Assembly: GCF_009674565.1 (NCBI RefSeq)
Contig: NZ_WKJL01000022.1
Coordinates: forward strand, 39,016-103,015
Origin: Duganella aquatilis
GTDB taxonomy: Bacteria > Pseudomonadota > Gammaproteobacteria > Burkholderiales > Burkholderiaceae_D
Direction of reading: 5' to 3'
Length of the DNA stretch: 64,000 bases
Shown here: positions 25,597 through 33,470 of the stretch, piece by piece
Position numbering within the stretch: the stretch's first letter is position 1
Layout: every line of letters begins with the position of its first letter
Program-made: the position numbers and the translations under genes
The notes under the pieces: model-generated
Seen by the model: the letters and a program-made list of their open reading frames with translations, nothing else
Told to the model about the DNA's origin: nothing
Database searches by the model: none

Positions 25597-25682
25597 AATC
25601 GGGTCGGCGCAGGCGTCGCGTCTTTTTTCACGCGACTTACCCCGTCATGCTATCGCGTCGGCGCCGGCTTCGCGTTAATTTT
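25592..25682. repeat. degenerate tandem duplication of the 3' end of the MRJP-like gene
   Basis: Two imperfect direct copies of about 43 bp with a 46-bp offset. One is the last twelve codons of the MRJP-like gene (encoding RVKINAKPAPTR). The other lies downstream of its stop (would encode RVKKDATPAPTR), where the stop codon TAG is changed to TTG. It implies a small duplication at the gene end. Confidence 0.6.
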
Positions 25683-26768
25683 CACGCGGAATAAGCCATA
25701 GGCTTTTTCGCGCAAGTCTTTGCCGCCATGGAAGCCGGCCTGGCGGTGCAGTTGGTTGGCGGTGAAGTACAAATAGCCATCCGGACCGATCGACAGCGTA
25801 TCCGGCCACAGCAACCGGCCATCACTGGCCAGCGTGCTCCAGCTGCCGTCCGGCGCGCGCTTGCGGATGCTGTTGTGCTCGTAGTCGCTGGCGTACACCG
25901 CGCCATCGGCATCCGCTTCCAGACCATCCGATGCCCCCTTCTCACCCAGGTCTTTCACCGCCGCCGCCAGTTGCTGCTCGCTGACCGCCGCATCGCGCAG
26001 CAGACGCGTCGGCACCGAGTACAGGTGGCGGCTGGACAGCGGGCTGTAATACAAGGTTGCGCCATCGGCCGACAAGGCGATGCCGTCGGACGCCACGGTG
26101 AACGGCTGCGTGCTGCCATCGGCATTGCGTACCTTCATGTTTTCCCCTTCCACCATCGGCGCGAAGGACGGGTCGGCCGACGTCGATGCATGACCGCTCA
26201 GGCGCCGCAGCGCCTTGCCGCTGGCCAGGTCCAGCACGATGATGGCGCCCGGGCCGCTCAATGACGAATCGGTCACATACGCGGTGCCGGTACGGAAATC
26301 GAAACGCACATCGTTGACATAGGTAGTCGGCAGGATCACGTTGGAGGGGAATACCACCGTCTGCGCCACCTTGTCGGTTTTCAGATCGACCGCAACCAGT
26401 TTCGGGCCGCCCGGCTTCGGCGCGGCAAAGCCCGGCGCCGCCGTATCCAGCACCCACAGCTTGCCCTGGCCGTCGGCCACCACGCTCTGCACGCTGGAGA
26501 AATCGCGGTTGGCGGCAGCGCTGGGATAAGCGAGCACGCGGCCATCGCGGATCTCGCCCACGCCGAACGGCACGTCGTCACCCCACTGCGGGAAATTCAC
26601 GAAGATGCGCCCGGTCTCGGACACGCTGACACCGGTCGGCATGGCGCCGGTGAAGACAAACACGCGCTCGGCCTGGCCGACAGGACGTTGCTGCGGCACC
26701 GGTTCGGCGGCTTGAACATGGAAGGAAAAAGCCAGCGCCAGGGCGGCGGCGATACGCAGGGTTTTCAT
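25650..26768 (-). CDS. major royal jelly/yellow-like beta-propeller protein, exported
   Basis: A 372-residue protein with a signal peptide (ending SFHVQA). It then has a six-bladed beta-propeller of the MRJP/yellow and SMP-30-like type: GVSVSETGRIFVNFPQWGD, VLDTAAPGF, YVNDVRFDFRTGTAYVTDSSLSGPGAIIVLDL, ASDGIALSADGATLYYSPLSSRHLYSVPT and LEADADGAVYASDYEHNSI. Bacterial members are annotated as L-dopachrome tautomerase-related or gluconolactonase-like proteins, but the substrate is rarely known. No operon partner. The 3' end is partly duplicated downstream. Confidence 0.85.
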   Translation of the reverse strand: MKTLRIAAALALAFSFHVQAAEPVPQQRPVGQAERVFVFTGAMPTGVSVSETGRIFVNFPQWGDDVPFGVGEIRDGRVLAYPSAAANRDFSSVQSVVADGQGKLWVLDTAAPGFAAPKPGGPKLVAVDLKTDKVAQTVVFPSNVILPTTYVNDVRFDFRTGTAYVTDSSLSGPGAIIVLDLASGKALRRLSGHASTSADPSFAPMVEGENMKVRNADGSTQPFTVASDGIALSADGATLYYSPLSSRHLYSVPTRLLRDAAVSEQQLAAAVKDLGEKGASDGLEADADGAVYASDYEHNSIRKRAPDGSWSTLASDGRLLWPDTLSIGPDGYLYFTANQLHRQAGFHGGKDLREKAYGLFRVKINAKPAPTR

Positions 26769-26869
26769 GGCAGCCTTTCAAAGAGAATGAAGTTGCGGCC
26801 ATGTTATTCCCGGTATCAACGCAGATAAATCCCCTTAATCAGCTAACTCTTTCAAGAAAATCGCGAAAA

Positions 26870-28039
26870 TCATTCAGCCCGATAGCTGATGACGCGGTTG
26901 CGGCCATTTTCCTTGGCGTCGTACAGCAGGCCGTCGGCGCGCTCGATCAGGTTGCGGGCGATGACTTCCGGATCGCCCTCCGCCATGCCCACTTCGAGGC
27001 AGGCCACGCCGATCGACACCGTCACCGACAGCTGCAGTTCCGGCGACAGCGTGATCATGCTGCCGGCTACGCTGGCGCGGATGCGCTCGGCCACGAAGGC
27101 GGCGCTTTCCAGGTTGGCGTCGATCAGCAGCACGACGAATTCCTCGCCGCCGAAACGCGCCAGTGCGTCCGAAGTGCGCAGCTCGTTCTTGATGCGCGCC
27201 GCCACCTCGCGCAGCACCTCGTCGCCGCCGCCGTGGCCGACGGTGTCGTTGACGCGCTTGAAGTGGTCGATGTCGATGTACATGAAGGAAATCGGATACT
27301 GCTGGCGGCGCGCCCGCGCAATCTCTTCCAGCAGGCGGCGGTCGATGTAACGGCGATTGTAGACGCCGGTCAGCGAATCGGTCAGGCCGATGTACTTCAG
27401 CATCTCGTTGCTGATGACGTTTTCCAGGCAGATGGCAATGATCGACGCCATGTGCTCGATGAAATCGGTGCCCAGGCTCGGCGTGAAGCGGGTCGGATCG
27501 CAGCTGCCCAGATTCAGGCTGCCGATGATCCGCTTGTTGCGCAGCAGCGGCACCATCGCCACGCTTTGCAGGCCGACCGGCGCGTTAGGGAAGGTGTGCG
27601 CGTGGCGCTGCCGGTCGTACATGCCCAGCAGCGGCCGCGGCGTCGGCGCGTTGGCCGTGCGGCGCGCCAGGTCCAGGCCCAGCTCGTCCAGCGTTTCAAC
27701 AAAAATCAGGTCGGGGAAATCTTCGAACACCACATCCAGCTTCAGCATCACCGTGCGGATGTCGGCGTCTTCGTCGATCAGCGTCAGCGTCACGCTGTCC
27801 AGCTCGGAGATCACGGGCAGCACGCGGAAGATGGTGCCCACCAGTTCCGGGAAATTGCTGGCGCCAACGATTTCCAGATCGAAAGCCTGGTGGCGCGTCA
27901 TGATCGAATGGTTGCGTTCGGCCTGCTCCAGCAGATAGGCCATGCGCGCGCGCAAAGCCCGGTTCTCGGCCGCCAGATCATGCGCAGCGTCGGCGTGATC
28001 GATATTCGGCGGTAGTTTCCCGGTTGCGGTATGCGTCAT
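26870..28039 (-). CDS. diguanylate cyclase with DUF484/GAF-like sensor domain
   Basis: A 389-residue cytoplasmic protein. An N-terminal coiled segment (AENRALRARMAYLLEQAERNH) leads to a GAF-like DUF484 domain (about residues 45-215). A GGDEF domain follows: DSLTGVYNRRYIDRRL, DIDHFKRVNDTVGHGGGDEVL and the active-site loop in RFGGEEFVVLL. The GGEEF form is catalytically competent in this family, so it should make cyclic di-GMP. There is no EAL domain and no transmembrane helix. The RxxD inhibitory I-site is not in the usual position. Start chosen at MTHTATGK (28039). Confidence 0.93.
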   Translation of the reverse strand: MTHTATGKLPPNIDHADAAHDLAAENRALRARMAYLLEQAERNHSIMTRHQAFDLEIVGASNFPELVGTIFRVLPVISELDSVTLTLIDEDADIRTVMLKLDVVFEDFPDLIFVETLDELGLDLARRTANAPTPRPLLGMYDRQRHAHTFPNAPVGLQSVAMVPLLRNKRIIGSLNLGSCDPTRFTPSLGTDFIEHMASIIAICLENVISNEMLKYIGLTDSLTGVYNRRYIDRRLLEEIARARRQQYPISFMYIDIDHFKRVNDTVGHGGGDEVLREVAARIKNELRTSDALARFGGEEFVVLLIDANLESAAFVAERIRASVAGSMITLSPELQLSVTVSIGVACLEVGMAEGDPEVIARNLIERADGLLYDAKENGRNRVISYRAE

Positions 28040-28105
28040 AAGTGGCCTTTCTTGCGTACCCCTCACCTTACGCCAAGTTGCGGCGCTTGGGAATGCCCCG
28101 GGGTG

Positions 28106-28957
28106 TCAAAATGCCAAGGTAACTTCAATTTCTTGTCCTACGCGCACACGCTGGTCGTCGCCGGCAATCAAAATGGCGTTCATGCCGAAACACAGCGCGC
28201 CTTCCAGCTCCGGCTTGGCGCGGTAGCTTTGCATGATGTCCATAGGGTCGGGACCGAACTCGCCGGTGGCCTGATCGACCGACGGCATCGGGCAGCGCGG
28301 GCACGGCTTGACCGGCTTCAGCACCACCTCGCCGATCTGGTAGGTTTCCGCGTAGTCTTCCTCGAAGGCTTCGATGCCGTCGATGACCAGGTTGGGACGG
28401 AAGCGGTTCATCGGCAGCGCCTGGCGGCCGGCGGCCACCAGTTTCTGGTTCAGATCGTCCAGCGACGCGCTGCCGGCCACCAGGATCGGATAGCCGTCGG
28501 AGAACATGGTGGTCGCCTGCACGCCGTCGGTCCACTTGGTGCTGACCGGGCGTTCGGCACTGGCGTGGAAGCGCACCAGCCGACACGGCGCACCGACCGC
28601 ATTGCTGATCCATTCGGCGGTGAGCGCGTCGCAGTCGTAGGCCTGCACCGTGTCGTCCCACACTTGGACGTTCAGCGACGGCGCGCTGGCCGGGTCCGGC
28701 AGGCCCAGGGGAATTTCCAGGCGCAGCATGCCGGGCGCTTGCAGTTCCAGCGTGGTGGCCTTGATCGTTGGCTTGATCAGCGCCATGCGCGGATGCTCGC
28801 GCTGGGTCAGGCAGTTGCCGTTGTTGTCCACCACCATCCATTCGCGATCGTAAATCTGCTCGCTCATCAGCCCCAGCGGCGTCACCGTGACTTCCTCCAG
28901 GGAGATGCCGGCGCAGGATTTGATCGGGTACAGCGTAATGGCGGACAGTACTGGCAT
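28106..28957 (-). CDS. MOSC domain-containing protein
   Basis: A 283-residue protein with an N-terminal beta-barrel MOSC_N domain (LSAITLYPIKSCAGISL) and a C-terminal MOSC domain. The latter has the cysteine in VKPCPRCPMPSVDQATGE. MOSC proteins resemble the C-terminal domain of Mo-cofactor sulfurase and many, like mARC/YcbX, bind molybdenum cofactor and reduce N-hydroxylated compounds. The start at 28957 follows the NYN gene's stop by about 5 nt, so the two are probably co-transcribed. Confidence 0.9.
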   Translation of the reverse strand: MPVLSAITLYPIKSCAGISLEEVTVTPLGLMSEQIYDREWMVVDNNGNCLTQREHPRMALIKPTIKATTLELQAPGMLRLEIPLGLPDPASAPSLNVQVWDDTVQAYDCDALTAEWISNAVGAPCRLVRFHASAERPVSTKWTDGVQATTMFSDGYPILVAGSASLDDLNQKLVAAGRQALPMNRFRPNLVIDGIEAFEEDYAETYQIGEVVLKPVKPCPRCPMPSVDQATGEFGPDPMDIMQSYRAKPELEGALCFGMNAILIAGDDQRVRVGQEIEVTLAF

Positions 28958-28961
28958 CGGC

Positions 28962-30500
28962 TTACTCTTCGGTTGGCGTGGCGGAGGCTTTGGGCGGACG
29001 TGGCGCACGCGGGGCAGCTGGCTTGCGCGCCGGTTTGGCGGCGGCCGGCTTGGCCTTCGGCTTGCCTTTGGCCGGCTTGTCGGCGGCGGCTTCTGGAGCG
29101 GCTTCGGCTGGTGCGGCGACCGGCGCCGCTACCGCGACGGCAGTTTCATCGGCCTTCGGCTTGGCGTTCTGCCTGCCGCCATTGGCGCGGCCGTTCGGCT
29201 TGCCGGCCGGGCGTTGTGCCGGTGCGGCTTCGGCAACCGTTGGCTCTGGCGTCGGCGCAGGCGCTGGCGCGACTTCCGGCACCACGGCTGGCGCCTCAAC
29301 ATCGGTCGACGCATTGCCTTTCTTGGCAGCGGTCTTCACCTTGCGTGCAGGCGGCTTGGCGCCATTTTTTTTCTTGGCTGGCGCAGCGGGTGCGGCGACT
29401 TCCACCACCGGTGCAGTCTCGACCGGCACAACCACTTCAGGCACAGCGGCCACCTCCACCACCTCGGCGGCCGCCACTGCCGGCGCATCTGCTTGCGGCT
29501 GGCCGCCGCGTTGCTGCTGAACCTGGCGCTGCGCCTGGCGTTCGGCAAACCGCTCGGCAGCGGTACGGCCGCGATTGCGGCTGCGGCGCGATTCCTGCTG
29601 GCCGCCGTCCACCGGCGCGGCGGCTGGCGCGGCGCCCTCCGTGTTCGTCTGCGCTTCGGCGGCAGCTTGCGGCACACCATTGCCGCGATAAACGTAGGCG
29701 CCGGATTTTTCATCGCGGCCGAATTCCAGGTAGCCGCGCGCCTTGCATTCCTCGATCAGATTGCCGAAGGTGCGGAAGCCGTAGTAGGACTCGCTGAAAT
29801 CCGGCTTGCGGCGCTTGATCGCCTCCTTCAGCACGGAGGCCCAGATCTTGCCGCTGTCGCCGCGTTCCAGCACCAGCGCCTCGAAGGTATTGACGGCGAT
29901 TTCCACCGCCTGGCTGCGGCGCTTCTCCATCTCGTCGCGGCGTGCGCGTTCCTCTTCCGGCGTGCGCTTGACCTGCGGCTTGCTGTCGGTGGCGCCGCTG
30001 CTTTCGCGCTTGGCGCGGCGGCTCTCGCGCACCAGGTCGTCGTAGAAGATGAATTCATCGCAGTTGGCCACCAGCAGGTCCGAGGTGGACTGCTTGACGC
30101 CGACGCCGATCACCTTCTTGGCGTTCTCGCGCAGCTTGGACACCAGCGGCGAAAAATCGGAATCGCCGGAGATGATGACGAAGGTATCGACGTGCGACTT
30201 GGTGTAGCACAAGTCCAGCGCATCGACCACCATGCGGATGTCGGCCGAGTTCTTGCCGGACTGGCGCACGTGCGGGATCTCGATCAGCTCGAAGTTCGCC
30301 TCGTGCATGGGCGCCTTGAAACCCTTGTAGCGGTCCCAGTCGCAATAGGCTTTCTTGACCACGATGCTGCCTTTGAGCAGCAAGCGCTCCAGCACCGGCT
30401 TGATGTCGAACTTGTCGTAGTTAGCGTCGCGCACGCCGAGCGCCACGTTTTCGAAGTCGCAGAACAGCGCCATGCTGACGTTTTCGTTGGAAGATGCCAT
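28962..30500 (-). CDS. NYN-domain nuclease with LOTUS/OST-HTH domain and long Ala/Pro-rich tail
   Basis: A 512-residue protein. Residues 1-160 form a NYN (LabA/DUF88) PIN-like nuclease domain with conserved acidic residues in FCDFENV (Asp15), the VVDALDL segment (Asp93) and ISGDSDF (Asp113, Asp115). About residues 195-275 form an OST-HTH/LOTUS domain (SGKIWASVLKEAIKRRKPDFSE, then YGFRTFGNLIEECKARGYLEFGRD), which binds RNA in eukaryotes. The last about 230 residues are low-complexity Ala/Pro/Lys-rich with RRSRNRGRTAAERFAER, likely disordered and nucleic-acid binding. It is probably an RNA-acting enzyme; its target is unknown. Confidence 0.9.
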   Translation of the reverse strand: MASSNENVSMALFCDFENVALGVRDANYDKFDIKPVLERLLLKGSIVVKKAYCDWDRYKGFKAPMHEANFELIEIPHVRQSGKNSADIRMVVDALDLCYTKSHVDTFVIISGDSDFSPLVSKLRENAKKVIGVGVKQSTSDLLVANCDEFIFYDDLVRESRRAKRESSGATDSKPQVKRTPEEERARRDEMEKRRSQAVEIAVNTFEALVLERGDSGKIWASVLKEAIKRRKPDFSESYYGFRTFGNLIEECKARGYLEFGRDEKSGAYVYRGNGVPQAAAEAQTNTEGAAPAAAPVDGGQQESRRSRNRGRTAAERFAERQAQRQVQQQRGGQPQADAPAVAAAEVVEVAAVPEVVVPVETAPVVEVAAPAAPAKKKNGAKPPARKVKTAAKKGNASTDVEAPAVVPEVAPAPAPTPEPTVAEAAPAQRPAGKPNGRANGGRQNAKPKADETAVAVAAPVAAPAEAAPEAAADKPAKGKPKAKPAAAKPARKPAAPRAPRPPKASATPTEE

Positions 30501-30575
30501 GAAAAGTATTTTCTTGTATAGGAGTGAGGGGGGCGGGAGGCAAACGCGGCGGTCCAGCGATCCGGCAATCCGACG

Positions 30576-30581
30576 ATTATA
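30576..30581 (-). promoter_or_regulatory. candidate -10 of the NYN-MOSC transcript
   Basis: TATAAT on the minus strand about 75 nt before the NYN start codon. No convincing -35 hexamer. Confidence 0.35.
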
Positions 30582-30657
30582 CCCAACAACGGTGCGCGCA
30601 CGGCTATCGGCACAGCTTGCGTTGCGCGGCGGTCGCGGCGGCGCGCAGGCGCACCGC

Positions 30658-31562
30658 TTACTGGACCAGGGTAATGACCAGTTGGGACAGGCTATTGGAT
30701 TGCTTCAGCATGGCGCTGGCGCTCTGCGTAAGCATTTGATCTTGCGTCGCGTTGGCCGCCTCGGTGGCGAAATCGGTATCGACGATGCGCCCACGCGCCG
30801 CCTCCGTGTTGTTGCGAACATTGGCGAGGTTGCGGAAGACGCTGTTAAGGCGATTGCTGGTAGCGCCCAATTGCGCGCGCAGCGCGCCCACATCGTCCGC
30901 CGCCGCGGCGATCTTGCCGATCAGCGCGTTGGCGGACTCGGCCGAGGTCAATTCGGTGCCGGGGCCGTCGACCGGAAAGCCGGACAGGCTTTCGTCGTCG
31001 ATCGCGTAATACAGCGAAACATTCAGCCGTCCCAGAAACGGACGGAAGTCGATATTGATGGTTTCCTTCGCGGATGCGCCGGTCTGGAAGGTGATCGCGC
31101 TATCCCCCAGTGTGCCCGGGCCTCAGGACCGGACGGCGCAACGATGTATCGCATCAAGTATTTGCCCGCGTACACCCCCTCGTTGATGATCTGATCGATC
31201 TGCTTGCTTTGCGTGACATACTCGGCATGTAGCGCATCCCGATCTGCCTGGGTGCTGGAACCGTCCGCCGCCTGCACCGCCAGCTCTCCCAAGCGCGTCA
31301 GTAAATTGCTGACCTCATCGAGCATGCCGTCTGCGGTCTGCAACATGGAAATGCCGTTTTGGGTGTTGCGCATGGCGACCGCCATCCCGCTCGATTGGGC
31401 CGAGAGCCGGGTCGCCAGTTGCAGACCGGCGGCATCGTCCATGGCGGAGTTGACGCGGTAGCCGGTGCTCAGGCGCGTTTGCGAGGTGGCCAGGGTACTA
31501 CTGGCGCGACGTAGCGCATTTTGACTGGACAACGATGCGAGGCTGGTACGAAGGCTAAGCAT
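30658..31562 (-). pseudogene. flagellin gene, interrupted by a frameshift
   Basis: The N-terminal part (from MLSLRTSLASLSSQNALRRA at 31562) is a normal flagellin D0/D1 start, with ATRLSAQSSGMAVAMRNTQNGISMLQTADGML. The C-terminal part (about 31105 down to 30658) is in another frame and encodes GTLGDSAITFQTGASAKETINIDF, then TSAESANALIGKIAAAADDVGALRAQLGA and the terminal NLANVRNNTEAARGRIVDTDFATEAA. The frames meet near 31110 in a GCCCGGGC run, where one extra base would restore a single protein of about 301 residues. No flagellar genes are nearby. It is either an inactivated orphan flagellin or a sequencing error. Confidence 0.85.
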
Positions 31563-31670
31563 TCAAGCAATCATTCTTTACGAAAATGTTTCTATATTAC
31601 ATAGAGGCGACACCAATTGTAAGGAGATTAAGGATACCGCTGGTTTTTTTCTTAAAACATCCGCTGCAAC

Positions 31671-31694
31671 AAAAAAGCCCCGCATTGCGGGGCC
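31671..31694 (-). terminator. ychF: Rho-independent terminator of ychF
   Basis: On the minus strand, GGCCCCGC-AAT-GCGGGGC is followed by six T residues, 27 nt past the ychF stop. Confidence 0.85.
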
Positions 31695-31720
31695 TCCTTG
31701 CACTGCCGCTCGGGCAGCGC

Positions 31721-32812
31721 TTAGACGTTGAACAGGAAGTTCAGCACGTCGCCATCTTTCACGACGTATTCCTTGCCCTCGGCGCGCATCTTGCCGGCTT
31801 CTTTCGCGCCGCCCTCGCCCTTGTACTGGATGTAGTCGTCGTAGGCGATGGTTTGTGCGCGGATGAAGCCACGTTCGAAGTCGGTGTGGATCACGCCGGC
31901 CGCTTGCGGGGCGGTGTCGCCGATGTGGATGGTCCAGGCGCGCACTTCCTTCACGCCGGCGGTGAAGTAGGTTTGCAGGCCCAGCAGCTTGTAGGCGGCG
32001 CGGATCAGACGGTCCAGGCCCGGCTCTTCCATGCCCATGTCGGCCAGGAAGGCGGTCTTGTCAGCGTCGTCCAGGTCGGCGATTTCCGCTTCGATCGCGG
32101 CGCAGATGGCGACGATCGGCGCGTTCTGGGTGGCGGCGTAGGCGGTCAGCTGGTCCAGCAGCGGGTTGTTGGTGAAGCCGGAATCCGATACGTTGGCCAC
32201 GTACATGGCCGGCTTGGCGGTGATCAGGCACAGCGGCTTGATCAGGGCCATTTCGTCGGCATCCAGGCCCATCGCGCGCACCGGTTTGGCTTCGTTCAGG
32301 TGCGGCACAATGCGCTCCATGATGGCGACCAGCTTGGCGGCGTCCTTGTCGCCCGAACGGGCTTTCTTGTTTTCGCGGTGGATGGCTTTTTCCACGGTGC
32401 CCAGGTCGGCCAGCGCCAGCTCGGTCTGGATCACTTCGATGTCGTCCAGCGGGCTGACCTTGCCGGCCACGTGGATCACGTTGTCGTCTTCGAAGCAGCG
32501 CACCACGTTGACGATGGCGTCGGTTTCGCGGATGTGCGACAGGAACTGGTTGCCCAGGCCCTCGCCCTGCGAGGCGCCCGCCACCAGGCCGGCGATGTCG
32601 ACGAACTCGACGATGGCGTTGACCATGCGCTCAGGCTTGACGATGTCGGCCAGCGCGGCCATGCGCGGGTCCGGCACTTCGACCACGCCGACGTTCGGCT
32701 CGATGGTGCAGAACGGGTAGTTTTCGGCCGGGATGCCGGCCTTGGTCAGGGCGTTGAACAGGGTGGACTTGCCGACGTTAGGCAAGCCGACGATGCCGCA
32801 TTGGAGACTCAT
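31721..32812 (-). CDS. ychF: redox-regulated ATPase YchF
   Basis: A 363-residue Obg-family P-loop protein. G1 is GLPNVGKSTLFNAL (near residues 8-21), G3 is DIAGLVAGAS and a C-terminal TGS domain contains VRAWTIHIGDTAPQAAGVIHTDFERGFI. YchF (OLA1) hydrolyses ATP rather than GTP, associates with ribosomes and negatively affects the oxidative-stress response. It is a standalone gene with its own terminator. Downstream (31563-31720) there is only the terminator and an AT-rich stretch before the flagellin remnant. Confidence 0.97.
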   Translation of the reverse strand: MSLQCGIVGLPNVGKSTLFNALTKAGIPAENYPFCTIEPNVGVVEVPDPRMAALADIVKPERMVNAIVEFVDIAGLVAGASQGEGLGNQFLSHIRETDAIVNVVRCFEDDNVIHVAGKVSPLDDIEVIQTELALADLGTVEKAIHRENKKARSGDKDAAKLVAIMERIVPHLNEAKPVRAMGLDADEMALIKPLCLITAKPAMYVANVSDSGFTNNPLLDQLTAYAATQNAPIVAICAAIEAEIADLDDADKTAFLADMGMEEPGLDRLIRAAYKLLGLQTYFTAGVKEVRAWTIHIGDTAPQAAGVIHTDFERGFIRAQTIAYDDYIQYKGEGGAKEAGKMRAEGKEYVVKDGDVLNFLFNV

Positions 32813-32968
32813 GTGAACCTTTAAATTATCAATATTGCCGGCAAGCGGCTGGTGAAAAACGGCCCGCAGGCGGCGTTTTTGGATATTCTTGCTGTTTCTA
32901 AGCTAATACAGCGTTCAAGGGTCCATTGTACCTCCCTTGTCCCCACTCTTCAAAAAACAGGAGGCCGC

Positions 32969-33406
32969 ATGACCATGCGTGACGCCGGACGGGACCAGTT
33001 CCGCCACTTCCAGGCCATTCCGACCCGCTGGATGGACAACGATATCTATGGCCACGTGAACAACGTTGTCTATTACTCATATTTCGACACGGCGGTGAAC
33101 CAGTTCCTGATCGAGGCCGGCGTGCTGGATATTCACCAGGGCGAGGTGGTGGGCTTCGTGGTGGACAGCGGCTGCTCCTACTTCAGTCCGATCGCCTTTC
33201 CGGACGTGGTGCACGCCGGCATCCGCGTGGCCAAGCTGGGCAACTCCAGCGTGCGCTACGAAGTCGCCCTTTACCGCAACGACGATGCCCTGCCCGCCGC
33301 CGCCGGCCATTTCGTCCATGTCTACGTCGACCGCGCCAGCAACCGCGCTGTGCCAGTGCCGCCCGCCGTGCGTGACGTGCTGAATACGCTGGCTGTTCTT
33401 GGCTGA
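32969..33406 (+). CDS. acyl-CoA thioesterase, 4HBT/YbgC-like hotdog fold
   Basis: A 145-residue hotdog protein. The active-site segment is RWMDNDIYGHVNNVVYYSYFDTAVNQFL, typical of the 4HBT/FcbC family with Asp as base. It then has VVDSGCSYFSPIAFPDVVHAGIRVAKLGNSSVRYEV. It hydrolyses acyl-CoA thioesters; the acyl chain preferred is not apparent. The ATG at 32969 has a good GGAGG ribosome-binding site, unlike the GTG at 32852. It lies divergent from ychF. Confidence 0.9.
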   Translation: MTMRDAGRDQFRHFQAIPTRWMDNDIYGHVNNVVYYSYFDTAVNQFLIEAGVLDIHQGEVVGFVVDSGCSYFSPIAFPDVVHAGIRVAKLGNSSVRYEVALYRNDDALPAAAGHFVHVYVDRASNRAVPVPPAVRDVLNTLAVLG

Positions 33407-33470
33407 CTTGTTTGATGCTAGACTCATTCGTCATCGCACTCGAATAATTTATCTTCATCAGGAAAGCCAC

